A DNA stretch of 64,000 bases from Alloprevotella rava (GTDB taxonomy: Bacteria; Bacteroidota; Bacteroidia; Bacteroidales; Bacteroidaceae), in the NCBI RefSeq assembly GCF_014195585.1, contig NZ_JACICA010000005.1, forward strand, positions 62,001 to 126,000, written 5' to 3'. Below are positions 27,194-35,474 of the stretch, piece after piece. The translations under genes and the position numbers were made by a program. Under the pieces are notes generated by a model that worked only from the letters and a program-made list of their open reading frames with translations, was not told the DNA's origin and searched no databases. Numbering within the stretch: position 1 is the stretch's first letter; every line of letters begins with the position of its first letter.

Positions 27194-29236
27194 CTACACT
27201 TTTTTTCCAAGGGCGGAGGCAGCCAGCGCGCGTGCTTCTGCCCTTGCTGGTTTTCCGGTGGCGGTGAGTGGCAACCGCTCCACCCGCACATAGTGGCGCG
27301 GACATTCGTAGCGCCCGAGGTGCTCACGACAGTAGCGCGCCACAGCAGCCTCATCGGCTTCGCCGGCATAGAGCAGCGTGACGGCTTCGCCATATTTCTC
27401 ATCGGGCACGGCGGTGATCTGAAACGGCACCTCCAAGGCGGCGAGGCGGCGTTCTATCTCCTCCGTTTGCCACTTGATGCCGCCCGAACATATCACATTG
27501 TCCTTGCGCCCCAAGATATGGAACGTGCCGTCGGGGAAGAGTTCGGCGCGGTCGTTGGTCTCAAGCGGTGTGGGACAAACTGCGGGGGCATCGATGCGCA
27601 AACAACCGTCCGGCGTGAGGGAGAGCGCAACGCCGTCGAGGGGCTTATAACGCTCATCAGCCGCTGGCCCATTCAGGCGGCGCAGAGCCACATGGGATAG
27701 CGTTTCCGTCATGCCGTAAGTGCTCCAAACGGGATGGGGAAAATCGCGTAGCTCTTCGGCCAGCGCCCCACTGATGCTGCCGCCGCCAATGATGAGTTGG
27801 CCCACCTCGCGAAGCAGGGCGCGCTCACGCGGCACTTGCAGCGTTTCGAACACCTGCATCGGGGTCATCGCGGCAAAGGTGGGCGCAGTGGTCAGCGTCT
27901 CAAACGGATGGGCGGAGGGCTTGACCACCACGAGGCGCAAGCCATGGGTGAAGGCACGCACGCAGACCATTTTTCCCGCGATGTAGTCGAGCGGCATACA
28001 GAGCAAAGCCGTGTCGCCCTCCTTCAAATCTAAGAAACGGCAGGTCATGTCGGCACTGTGGCGCATCCGTTCTTTCTCCACGCGCAAGAGCTTTGGGCGG
28101 CCGGTTGAGCCAGATGTTTTCACCTCCAACGTGGGGGCTGCACTCTCCCATTCGTGCCGAAATTCGTCCACTTGTTTCCGAAACGCTTTTGTCCCGAAAT
28201 CCTCCATCCAGAGCCTTTCGCCACGTATCTGCAAGGTAGTGGCCTCAAAATTGTTGGTGAACAACTGCCCCGTGCCTAAACCCTGATGACGAACGGGCAT
28301 AGGTGGCAACTGGCTCACCCATTGCGCCAGCGCGTTGAGCCCTACATTGCTCTCCAGCGCACTCGTCACCCAGTAGCCCACCCCGCATTTGTCGGCCTCC
28401 ATCATCCATTCCTCGCAGCCGCTGAAGCCTCCGTGGAGGGAGGGCTTAAGGACGATGTACTGCGGGCGTATCTCGTCGAGCAGTCGCTGCCGCATAACGC
28501 GGTCGTTGTTACCGATAAGTTCCTCGTCGAGGGCGATGGGCAACGGCGTATTGCGACAAAGTGCGGCCATCTCCTCCCATTGGTTTTGCCGAATGGGCTG
28601 CTCGATGCTGTGGATATGGTAACGGCTCAGCTTTTCCAATCGGCGTGGCGCTTCGTCCACCGAAAAACCACCGTTGGCATCGACGCGCAGTTCGACAGTT
28701 TCGGGCGAGAAGCGGGCACGCAGACGACGGATAAGGTTCTGTTCACTCTCGAAATCGATAGCCCCAATCTTCAGTTTCACACAACGGAAGCCCTCGCGGA
28801 GTTTTGCCTCCATTCGTTCCATCATCTCGTCGTGCGAGCCCATCCAAACAAGACCGTTGATGGGAAGTCCTTCCGCACCACGCGTGAAAGGCGTGTCGTA
28901 GAGCTGGAGATAATGCCCCGTGAGCGAGGCTTTGGCAGAGCGAAAGGCAGTTTCGAGGCCAAAGAGGATGGACGGGTAAGGGCGGAGCGCCTCCATATCG
29001 AGCCGTCCAGCCGCTACCACCTCGCGACAGATGCGCCGCAGCGTTGCTTCATAATCACCGTTGTAATCGCAACTCAAATCGTGGAGCGGGGCGCACTCTC
29101 CCAGACCGCGAGCCACACGTCCCTCGACTTCATAGGTGAGTTCGAGATACCACACCTTCCGCTCTTTGTAAACGCCGCGCGAAGTACCCGCCGGTTGCTT
29201 AAAACAGAGGGTGCGCGGAATGATTCTGATGTTCAT
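27194..29236 (-). CDS. menC-menE: Fused o-succinylbenzoate synthase / o-succinylbenzoate-CoA ligase (MenC-MenE)
   Basis: One 680-residue frame carrying two consecutive menaquinone enzymes. MenC part (about 1-340) is an enolase-superfamily dehydratase with the second-sphere and catalytic residues of VKLKIGAIDF, LRVDANGGF, HSIEQPI, ALDEEL and YIVLKPSL. MenE part (about 360-680) is an acyl-adenylate enzyme with P-loop TSGSTGRPK near residue 374, YGMTET, and GRKDNVICSGGIKW. The ATG at 29236 (MNIRIIPRTL) is the best start; in-frame codons upstream translate a B array. No stop or frameshift separates the halves. Last gene of the men operon, convergent with the aldose-epimerase gene. Confidence 0.93.
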   Translation of the reverse strand: MNIRIIPRTLCFKQPAGTSRGVYKERKVWYLELTYEVEGRVARGLGECAPLHDLSCDYNGDYEATLRRICREVVAAGRLDMEALRPYPSILFGLETAFRSAKASLTGHYLQLYDTPFTRGAEGLPINGLVWMGSHDEMMERMEAKLREGFRCVKLKIGAIDFESEQNLIRRLRARFSPETVELRVDANGGFSVDEAPRRLEKLSRYHIHSIEQPIRQNQWEEMAALCRNTPLPIALDEELIGNNDRVMRQRLLDEIRPQYIVLKPSLHGGFSGCEEWMMEADKCGVGYWVTSALESNVGLNALAQWVSQLPPMPVRHQGLGTGQLFTNNFEATTLQIRGERLWMEDFGTKAFRKQVDEFRHEWESAAPTLEVKTSGSTGRPKLLRVEKERMRHSADMTCRFLDLKEGDTALLCMPLDYIAGKMVCVRAFTHGLRLVVVKPSAHPFETLTTAPTFAAMTPMQVFETLQVPRERALLREVGQLIIGGGSISGALAEELRDFPHPVWSTYGMTETLSHVALRRLNGPAADERYKPLDGVALSLTPDGCLRIDAPAVCPTPLETNDRAELFPDGTFHILGRKDNVICSGGIKWQTEEIERRLAALEVPFQITAVPDEKYGEAVTLLYAGEADEAAVARYCREHLGRYECPRHYVRVERLPLTATGKPARAEARALAASALGKKV

Positions 29237-29260
29237 GGGAGTTTGTCTTAGAAAGAAGTT

Positions 29261-29306
29261 CTCGGACGGGTCGGACCAGTCAGACCCGTCTGGCCTGTCG
29301 GAGAAC
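29261..29306. repeat. Family B array between menB and menCE
   Basis: CTCGGACGGGTCGGACCAGT followed by CAGACCCGTCTGG and CTGTCGGAGAA. It is inside the operon, between two cotranscribed genes. Confidence 0.85.
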
Positions 29307-29330
29307 CACAGCCGTTTGTTGGTCGCCTTA

Positions 29331-30149
29331 TTAAGGCAGTTTCGGGAATTTCTTGAAATCGGGCTTGCGTTTTTCGAGAAATGCGCGCCCACCTTCGTGC
29401 GCCTCATCGAGCATATAATAGAGCATGGTGGCATCTCCCGCGAGTTCTTGAATACCTGCTTGTCCGTCGAGCTCGGCATTTAGGCCGGCTTTGATCATGC
29501 GCAAGGCCAGGGGCGAGTGCTCCATCATCTGCTCCGCCCAAAGCACCACTTCGTTTTCCAGCTCCTCGAAAGACACCACTTTGTTTACCATGCCCATGCG
29601 TTCGGCTTCTGCGGCCGAGTATTGGCGGCACATAAACCAGATTTCGCGGGCTTTCTTCTGTCCCACGATGCGTGCCAAATAGGACGCACCAAAGCCAGCG
29701 TCGAACGAGCCTACTCGCGGGCCTGTTTGTCCAAAAATGGCGTTGTCCGAAGCTATGGTGAGGTCGCACATGAGGTGGAGAACGTGGCCTCCGCCAATGG
29801 CGTAGCCGTTCACCATCGCAATGACGGGTTTGGGCAAAGAACGTATCTGTTTCTGCACGTCGAGCACATTGAGACGAGGCACGCCGTCGCCACCGACATA
29901 ACCGCCGCGACCTTTGACATTCATATCGCCGCCCGAGCAGAAAGCCTTATCGCCAGCACCCGTCAGGACAACGACACTGATTTCGGGATTCTCCCGACAG
30001 ATACGAAAGGCATCGCTCATCTCCCCCACCGTTAGCGGCGTGAACGCATTGCGCCAGCGAGGCCGGTTAATAGTGATTTTGGCGATGCCATTATACATTT
30101 CAAACAATATCTCCTTATACTCTTTCAAGGAGGTCCATTCTCTTGTCAT
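29331..30149 (-). CDS. menB: 1,4-dihydroxy-2-naphthoyl-CoA synthase
   Basis: Crotonase-family enzyme that closes the second ring of the naphthoquinone from o-succinylbenzoyl-CoA. 272 residues. It shows the N-terminal FCSGGDMN oxyanion-hole segment, [20 protein letters not shown] and [15 protein letters not shown]; the QTGP motif with Gly is the form associated with bicarbonate-dependent MenB. The substrate-closing C-terminal helix ends [12 protein letters not shown], as in the family. It is third in the men operon, with repeat B arrays on both sides. Confidence 0.97.
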   Translation of the reverse strand: MTREWTSLKEYKEILFEMYNGIAKITINRPRWRNAFTPLTVGEMSDAFRICRENPEISVVVLTGAGDKAFCSGGDMNVKGRGGYVGGDGVPRLNVLDVQKQIRSLPKPVIAMVNGYAIGGGHVLHLMCDLTIASDNAIFGQTGPRVGSFDAGFGASYLARIVGQKKAREIWFMCRQYSAAEAERMGMVNKVVSFEELENEVVLWAEQMMEHSPLALRMIKAGLNAELDGQAGIQELAGDATMLYYMLDEAHEGGRAFLEKRKPDFKKFPKLP

Positions 30150-30191
30150 ATTATATAGAGGTTTTATTTTCTTATTGGGAGTTGGGAGTTT

Positions 30192-30234
30192 TCGGACGGG
30201 TCGGACCAGTCGGACGGGTCGGACTGGTCTGAGA
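30192..30234. repeat. Family B array between menD and menB
   Basis: CGGACGGGTCGGACCAGTCGGACGG continues as GTCGGACTGGTCTGAGAA. It fills most of the 102-base menD-menB gap. Confidence 0.85.
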
Positions 30235-30251
30235 ACAGCCTTCGCGGCCGG

Positions 30252-31976
30252 TTAGTTCACAAAAAGCTCCAAAATTTGCGGCCTATCGGCAGGAGCTGTC
30301 AGCAGGCGGTGGAGGGCAGCAGCTGCCTCGGACGGCGTGGCGGCATGGAGGTAGCCGCAGTTGTAGCTTAGGCAGATGCCCTCAGCTGTGGCACAGTTGC
30401 GCCCCGCAATATATTCTTCGTGAGCCGGCGAGTCGGACAGTCCCGGCAGATGGCGAAAGATGCCACCCCCACCGTTATTGAGGAGCACCACTCGCAGGCG
30501 ACCGTCGAGACGAGTATTCCAGAGAGCATTCACATCGTAGAAGAAACTCAGATCTCCGATGCAGAGGAGAGCCGTTCCCTCGGCGCGGAGCGAATAGCCC
30601 GCAGCGGCGGACATAGACCCCTCAATGCCGTTGACACCTCGGTTGCAGAGGATGGGAAAGCGGCCGCCGTCGAAGAAAGGTTGGGCATTGCGCACCACAC
30701 TACTATTGGCCAAGTGGAGCGAACCGATACCGTGTTGCTCCACTGCCTCGGCCACAAGTTGCAGGGCCGTTGTGTCCGTCAGTTTCTTTATTGTGTCGCG
30801 CCGCAGAACCTTTGTGTCAGCTGACGCCCTTATACTGTCGACTGACGCAATAAGGGTATTTTCGAGCAGCGCGTTGATGCGGACCACCGCCTCCTTCCGC
30901 TCCATCGGTGCAGCGTGGATTTGCGCGAGGAAGTCGGCGAGTGTCGTGCGACAAATGCGGTGGAGGTGGAAGAAAGTATCGGGCATGGCGTCCGTCGGCT
31001 CTATGCGAATAACGCGCAGGTCAGATTGTAGGCGCAAACGTTCCTTCACATTCTTATTGATCAGATTGTCCCCGGCCGAAATCAGCAGGTCGATGTCGGA
31101 GAGTAAGTCTAAGTGGCCATTACGCAGAGCGTTCATGCGCTCCGTTCCGGGGCAGTTGCTGAGCAATTCGGGGAGGACGACGACGCGCCCGCTCTTTGCC
31201 AGCCGCAGCACCTCCTCCGAAACGTTCTCCCTGCTTTGCCCAATGAGCAAGGCGGGGCAGCGCGCGGCGGCCACCTCCTGCAACGCCGCTTCTAAGTGGG
31301 CTGGAGCGAGGCGGAAGTCCTCCAGAACGAGGCGTTCCTCGGGCAAACGCTCCTCCTCGAAGCGGAAGAGCGGCGGCGTGAGCGGGATGTTGACATGCAC
31401 AGGCCGTCCACCATGGCGGCGCGTTGAGAGCAGCGCCTCGTTCATAAGGCGGTTGCAATGCCAAGCGTCGGCCTCACTGCGCAACTCTGGCAACTGAATC
31501 GTTGGCGTATAGGGCTGGAGCGCGCCAACCTGCGGCAGCGTTTGTCCGTCCAGCTGACCGAGGAGCATCTCTGGGCGGTCGGCCGACACCACAAGGAGCG
31601 GCACGTGCTGATAGTAGGCCTCAGCCACGGCAGGCAGCACATTGAGCAGTGCAGAACCGGAAGTGACACACACCACTGTGGTGCGCCCCGTTCGGAGGGC
31701 GATACCGAGCGCCACAAAGCCGGCCGAGCGTTCGTCCGTTACGGGCCACACGCTCAACTGCGGTTGGCAGCAACAGAGATTGTGCACCAACGCGCCATTG
31801 CGAGAGCCGGGACAAACCACAGCATCTGAAACGCCAAAAGAAAGAAGAAGGGAGGTGAAAATCGAAGCAGCACTCCGCCCCGTGTCCTCGTCTGAGGGGG
31901 AGGTCGATGAAGGAGAGACCGAAGTCGCGGAGGCTTCGGCGGATAGTTTTCCTACACTGCTATATTTTTTTTTCAT
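30252..31976 (-). CDS. menD: MenD (SEPHCHC synthase) with an in-frame repeat insertion
   Basis: Thiamine-diphosphate enzyme joining isochorismate and 2-oxoglutarate. 574 residues. The N-terminal PYR domain contains VCPGSRNGALVHNL and the conserved ERSAGFVALGIALRTGR, and the C-terminal ThDP domain has GDLSFFYDVNALWN. A Ser/Thr-rich extension of about 38 residues precedes the catalytic start. Residues about 374-398 are encoded by a degenerate family A repeat (30786-30855); they read NTLIASVDSIRAS followed by ADTKVLRRDTIKK and lie in the middle of the protein. This is an insertion that keeps the frame; I infer that it sits in a surface loop. Second gene of the men operon. Confidence 0.95.
   Translation of the reverse strand: MKKKYSSVGKLSAEASATSVSPSSTSPSDEDTGRSAASIFTSLLLSFGVSDAVVCPGSRNGALVHNLCCCQPQLSVWPVTDERSAGFVALGIALRTGRTTVVCVTSGSALLNVLPAVAEAYYQHVPLLVVSADRPEMLLGQLDGQTLPQVGALQPYTPTIQLPELRSEADAWHCNRLMNEALLSTRRHGGRPVHVNIPLTPPLFRFEEERLPEERLVLEDFRLAPAHLEAALQEVAAARCPALLIGQSRENVSEEVLRLAKSGRVVVLPELLSNCPGTERMNALRNGHLDLLSDIDLLISAGDNLINKNVKERLRLQSDLRVIRIEPTDAMPDTFFHLHRICRTTLADFLAQIHAAPMERKEAVVRINALLENTLIASVDSIRASADTKVLRRDTIKKLTDTTALQLVAEAVEQHGIGSLHLANSSVVRNAQPFFDGGRFPILCNRGVNGIEGSMSAAAGYSLRAEGTALLCIGDLSFFYDVNALWNTRLDGRLRVVLLNNGGGGIFRHLPGLSDSPAHEEYIAGRNCATAEGICLSYNCGYLHAATPSEAAAALHRLLTAPADRPQILELFVN
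30786..30855. repeat. Family A repeat module, copy 4, inside menD
   Basis: Degenerate but recognisable: boxes CTTTATTG, CCTTTGTG, CCTTATAC and CAATAAGG with cores including GTCAGCTGACG and GTCGACTGACG. Total length 70 bases, as in intergenic copies. Confidence 0.8.
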
Positions 31977-32036
31977 TTGTATCGTTCGTTAGCCTAAAGA
32001 AGGTTATCGGTAGCCCTGTTTTGCTTGCCAACAGCA

Positions 32037-33107
32037 CTATACGGCGCGGGGCTTTTCGCCTGAAAGAACAACGGAGATGGGCGCTGTGAGATGCTCGAGC
32101 GGAGCTGCCATTTTGCGCTGCGTTTCCAGCCATTCGTCCTCTTCGTTGCTCTCGGGGAGAAGTCCGCCGCCGGCGTGGAAACGCAGGAGGGAGGGCATCA
32201 CTTCCAGGCAGCGCAGATTGACATAAAGGCGCGTTTCATGGAGCAGATGGAGCGGGCCGCAAAAACCGGCATAGTAGCGGCGCGGCTCTGGTTCATATTC
32301 GAGGATGGCTCTGCGCGCGCGCTCCGTTGGCACACCACATACGGCCGGCGTGGGGTGTAAGTGCGAAAGCACAGTTCCTACGCCCAATCCAGCGGGAAGT
32401 AGGAAGCGGAAATCCGTTTCGAGGTGACAAATCGCCCCTACCTTGCGCACGTATGTCTCACTCTCCTCCGGCTCAACGCCCAACTGGCGGAGCTGTTCGC
32501 GAACATACTGCGCCACGAGGCGTTGCTCGCGGCGATTTTTCTCGCTCCACGCGTTGAAGGGTACACACGCTCCGTCCGCACAGGCCATAGTGCCGGCCAA
32601 CGCCATCGTCTGCCACGCGCCGTTTTCGTGCGTAAGCAGTCGTTCGGGCGTGGCTACCAGCCAGCAGTCCGTTTGAGGGGTTTGAAAAAGCGACACAAAA
32701 GCATGGGGATGCGCCGCACACGCGGCAAAGAAAAAACGTTCTAACGCTTCGTTAGAAAGAGGAGGAATGGGCATTGTGGCCGTGCGCGCCAGCACCACCT
32801 TATCGCACTGGCCCGTCCGCAGCACTTGCTGCATGGCGCGAAAGGCTTGTCCGTAAGTTTCGCGGTTCTCGCTGCGCCGCGCCGCAGGCAGCACGAAGAT
32901 AGCCCCCTCGGGCACAACGCCTTCCCGCACCTCTTCGGGTTCGAGCAAGACAATGGGCGTTGTTTCGTTCGGCGTGAAAGGCGCGATGAGGAATCCCATT
33001 CGCCCGTCGGCTTCTTCTACCGACGCCAATGTCCCCACTGCTCCCTCGCGGAACAGTCGGACATACGAGCGCTTGCCCGGCAGACGATAATAAGCAAAAC
33101 TTGGCAT
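32037..33107 (-). CDS. menF: Isochorismate synthase
   Basis: First committed enzyme of the menaquinone branch, converting chorismate to isochorismate. 356 residues, shorter than E. coli MenF but usual for Bacteroidales. The chorismate-binding C-terminal domain shows LAGTMACADG, the catalytic-region KNRREQRLVAQYVREQL, LHPTPAVCGVPTERAR and YYAGFCGPL. It is first in the operon menF-menD-menB-menCE with gaps of 60, 102 and 94 bases. A TACTTTCG -7-like box at 33112-33119 lies only 5 bases before the ATG, which would give a leaderless message if used; I do not rely on it. Confidence 0.94.
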   Translation of the reverse strand: MPSFAYYRLPGKRSYVRLFREGAVGTLASVEEADGRMGFLIAPFTPNETTPIVLLEPEEVREGVVPEGAIFVLPAARRSENRETYGQAFRAMQQVLRTGQCDKVVLARTATMPIPPLSNEALERFFFAACAAHPHAFVSLFQTPQTDCWLVATPERLLTHENGAWQTMALAGTMACADGACVPFNAWSEKNRREQRLVAQYVREQLRQLGVEPEESETYVRKVGAICHLETDFRFLLPAGLGVGTVLSHLHPTPAVCGVPTERARRAILEYEPEPRRYYAGFCGPLHLLHETRLYVNLRCLEVMPSLLRFHAGGGLLPESNEEDEWLETQRKMAAPLEHLTAPISVVLSGEKPRAV

Positions 33108-33275
33108 GTCGCGAAAGTACGAAAAAAGCGCAAGAGTAGGGCATAATCTCGCGTTTTTTAGTTGCGCCCAACGCTTTCAGACACCGCCTTACGACTTTCA
33201 GCCATGAACTTTCCAGCCGAAAAGAGATGGAAAAGAGAGAAAACACACAGATTTGAGAAGAAGTGGGAGGACATG

Positions 33276-33319
33276 AAAAAAGCCACAAACTTGTGCTGAA
33301 TTTTGCAAAAGTTTGTGGC
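33276..33319 (-). terminator. Intrinsic terminator of the fimbrillin-like lipoprotein gene
   Basis: Minus-strand 11-bp stem (GCCACAAACTT / AAGTTTGTGGC, 33282-33292 and 33309-33319) followed by TTTTTTC. Confidence 0.82.
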
Positions 33320-33364
33320 CAAAATTTATAGCGAATTATGCACTTTCACATTTATAGTCCGTTC

Positions 33365-34993
33365 TCACTCAAAGGGCCAAGGCAGGATGCCATAGGTGCG
33401 AGAAATTTTAGCAATGCGCAGGCTGATTGTTCCATTGTTATTCCTGAAAAACTGAAGACAATAAGAATAATAGCCAACAGATGTTGATGTCCAGTAGTAG
33501 CCGCTCGAACCGACAGATTCTAACTTCGCAGGAACAAAGGAAGAAGAGGCTATATAATCCCCTGCTGTCGGCAAGTAGAAATAGTTGGCCGTTTCACTGG
33601 CCGAAAGCACGCTCTTGTCAATAGAGTTCTTTTGGTAAGGATATTCGATGTTTAGCACATCATAGTTAGTTCCATCGGGCGCCGCAGTACTCATCGCAGC
33701 GAGGGTTGTAGAGTTTTCGGCCGCTATCACTGCTTTTTTCTTCAACCACAGCCCACCTTTTCGGAGATGTCCCATAGAAAACCATAGCTCATCGCCATCC
33801 CAGTGTGGATTTCCCTTTTCAGCATACCAGCGCATGAGGTTGACATTGGGCGTAGCTTTGAAGCGGTCCGTTTTGGGTGCTATCTTATTGCTGCCCGCAT
33901 CGGCATACCATCTGAGGCGATCGCTGGGTATCGGTTGTCCCGAATGGCTTTCGCCGTTCATTGTAGGCTGCCAAGGATCGGTAGAATCCCACTCGTGACC
34001 ACTCCAATAAGGCTCTTTGGCATCCCACATGGAATAGTCGCGAGCACCATATTCTTTCAGTTTGAGATTTGCCGAAAGGTCGTAGTAAGTATTAGCGGCG
34101 TAGTTGAACGATGGGAAACGCTTGGTGATAGTGCCTTCAATGTTGTCAACATTATCCTTGAGCCAGAAGCGCACTTTGAGACGGTGCGTGCCAGGCTTGA
34201 TCACCATGTAAGCACCATTAAGAGAGCGATCGGGCGTCGTATTTGTCAGGAGGAAACCATCGGCGTATGCGCCCGTACCTTTGGTGGTCAGAACGATAGT
34301 TTTAGAATTGCCGTTGCCCGTCAGACTATTTGTTGTGGGATCAAGCGTGTAAGTGCCAGCCACTTCATCCTCTGCCAAAACTTCTATCTTCGTCAGCGTG
34401 CAGCGCTGCAGAACGGCATTGGTCGTATAGGGCTGAAAAACGAGCATTGCCGCCTGATGGTTGAGACGGAAGTCGAACTCATTGGTTGTGCCGCGGCGCG
34501 TGGCATCGGCAATACCGCAGTCGCCAGCGTCTCCGATGTGTACGGTGGTATTAGGCGATGTTTGCGTTTGCGCAGTACTGATACTGACTTGGTCGTTCGT
34601 ACCGTTCTTTCCGGCGTAGTATATCTTATACGTGTTGCTGGCTGTGAACGTTCCGGGTACTTTGAATTCGAACGCAGCGGAATGGGCATGAGCGGCATCG
34701 ACTGCATTGCTGCTCCGTTGCCACTGGCCGTTGTCGTCCTTCACAAAAATGCGGTCGCCCTCTTCCCAGAAGAAGTTGCCCGTGGTGTAGTCCATGGAGG
34801 TGTGGCGGCTGGAGGAAGTCGTCGGCGTATCGTTGGTGGCAGGTGTTCCCGCCACGAAAGTTGTCAGCACTTTTGAGGCATTGCCGCCGGGAGTAGCGGG
34901 CGTGATTTCCTCGCTGCTGCAAGCTGCCAGCAGGAAGATGGCGCAAAAGAGCGCAGCAATTCCGAGGAATGTTTTATTGGAGAGTTTTATCAT
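33365..34993 (-). CDS. Fimbrillin-like lipoprotein
   Basis: 542 residues, exported: MIKLSNKTFLGIAALFCAIF then lipobox LAAC with C25 as the lipid-bearing residue. I chose the ATG at 34993 because it begins this signal. The mature protein resembles the fimbrillin/Mfa-like family of Bacteroidales surface lipoproteins: an N-terminal WEEGDRIFVKDDNG segment, a beta-rich middle, and a C-terminal major-paralogous-domain pattern (YYWTSTSVGYYSYCLQF and LRIAKISRTYGIL). Such proteins are pilus or surface-coat subunits. A 62-residue protein gene lies 47 bases upstream, probably in one transcript. The family call is moderate; the ligand or partner is unknown. Confidence 0.75.
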   Translation of the reverse strand: MIKLSNKTFLGIAALFCAIFLLAACSSEEITPATPGGNASKVLTTFVAGTPATNDTPTTSSSRHTSMDYTTGNFFWEEGDRIFVKDDNGQWQRSSNAVDAAHAHSAAFEFKVPGTFTASNTYKIYYAGKNGTNDQVSISTAQTQTSPNTTVHIGDAGDCGIADATRRGTTNEFDFRLNHQAAMLVFQPYTTNAVLQRCTLTKIEVLAEDEVAGTYTLDPTTNSLTGNGNSKTIVLTTKGTGAYADGFLLTNTTPDRSLNGAYMVIKPGTHRLKVRFWLKDNVDNIEGTITKRFPSFNYAANTYYDLSANLKLKEYGARDYSMWDAKEPYWSGHEWDSTDPWQPTMNGESHSGQPIPSDRLRWYADAGSNKIAPKTDRFKATPNVNLMRWYAEKGNPHWDGDELWFSMGHLRKGGLWLKKKAVIAAENSTTLAAMSTAAPDGTNYDVLNIEYPYQKNSIDKSVLSASETANYFYLPTAGDYIASSSFVPAKLESVGSSGYYWTSTSVGYYSYCLQFFRNNNGTISLRIAKISRTYGILPWPFE

Positions 34994-35040
34994 GATCTTT
35001 TTGCTATAATTCGGTTTCTCTATTTTGTTGTTCACACGCT

Positions 35041-35229
35041 TCAGTCTTCCCAGAGCTGAGAAGCATTGCCAGCGTTCCATCGTTGTTGCCGCGTATCCTC
35101 GGCTTCAGGGCCTGTTCCGTGTTCCCCAGAATTGTGCTGGCCTGTACCGGGCGACATATTCATCAGTGGGGTTTCCTCACAAAAGGAATAAACGGCGATA
35201 ACGGGTGAGGTATACGTTTTCTTTCTCAT
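35041..35229 (-). CDS. Small 62-residue protein upstream of fimbrillin-like lipoprotein
   Basis: The protein begins MRKKTYTSPVIAVYSFCEET and continues with PLMNMSPGTGQHN, then a polar tail rich in Glu, Gly, Asn and Gln and ending in WED. This shape (MxKKxYxSPxI..., a short hydrophobic core, then LMxxSPG) recurs in many tiny Bacteroidales proteins beside surface-lipoprotein genes; that is recollection, not a database result. It has no signal peptide. It may be a regulatory, leader or modified peptide, but its function is not known to me. The start is the ATG at 35229; an upstream in-frame start would add ten residues. It is followed after 47 bases by the lipoprotein gene. Confidence 0.6.
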   Translation of the reverse strand: MRKKTYTSPVIAVYSFCEETPLMNMSPGTGQHNSGEHGTGPEAEDTRQQRWNAGNASQLWED

Positions 35230-35401
35230 GATTATTTCTTTTACCATCTGTAATAACACTATTTATTGATAGATATAAGGGAAATGTAGTTCTGTATTTT
35301 TCTTGCAAGAGGCGGAGCACGCTTTGCTCAAGCCTTGAGCGGAGAAACTTTCTCATTTCCAGCTTAAAAGCGCGCAAATATATGGGTTATTCTTCACCAA
35401 G

Positions 35402-35458
35402 CCAAATAAAACAGTGCGAAATCTTCATTTCTGCTATTTAGAAATAAAGATTTCGCAC
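35402..35458 (-). terminator. Terminator-like hairpin after mnmA
   Basis: 12-bp stem GTGCGAAATCTT / AAGATTTCGCAC (35414-35425, 35447-35458), extended by ATTTCT/AGAAAT inside. On the minus strand it is followed by TGTTTTATTTGG, moderately T-rich. Confidence 0.7.
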
Positions 35459-35474
35459 ATTTTGTAAGACATAG

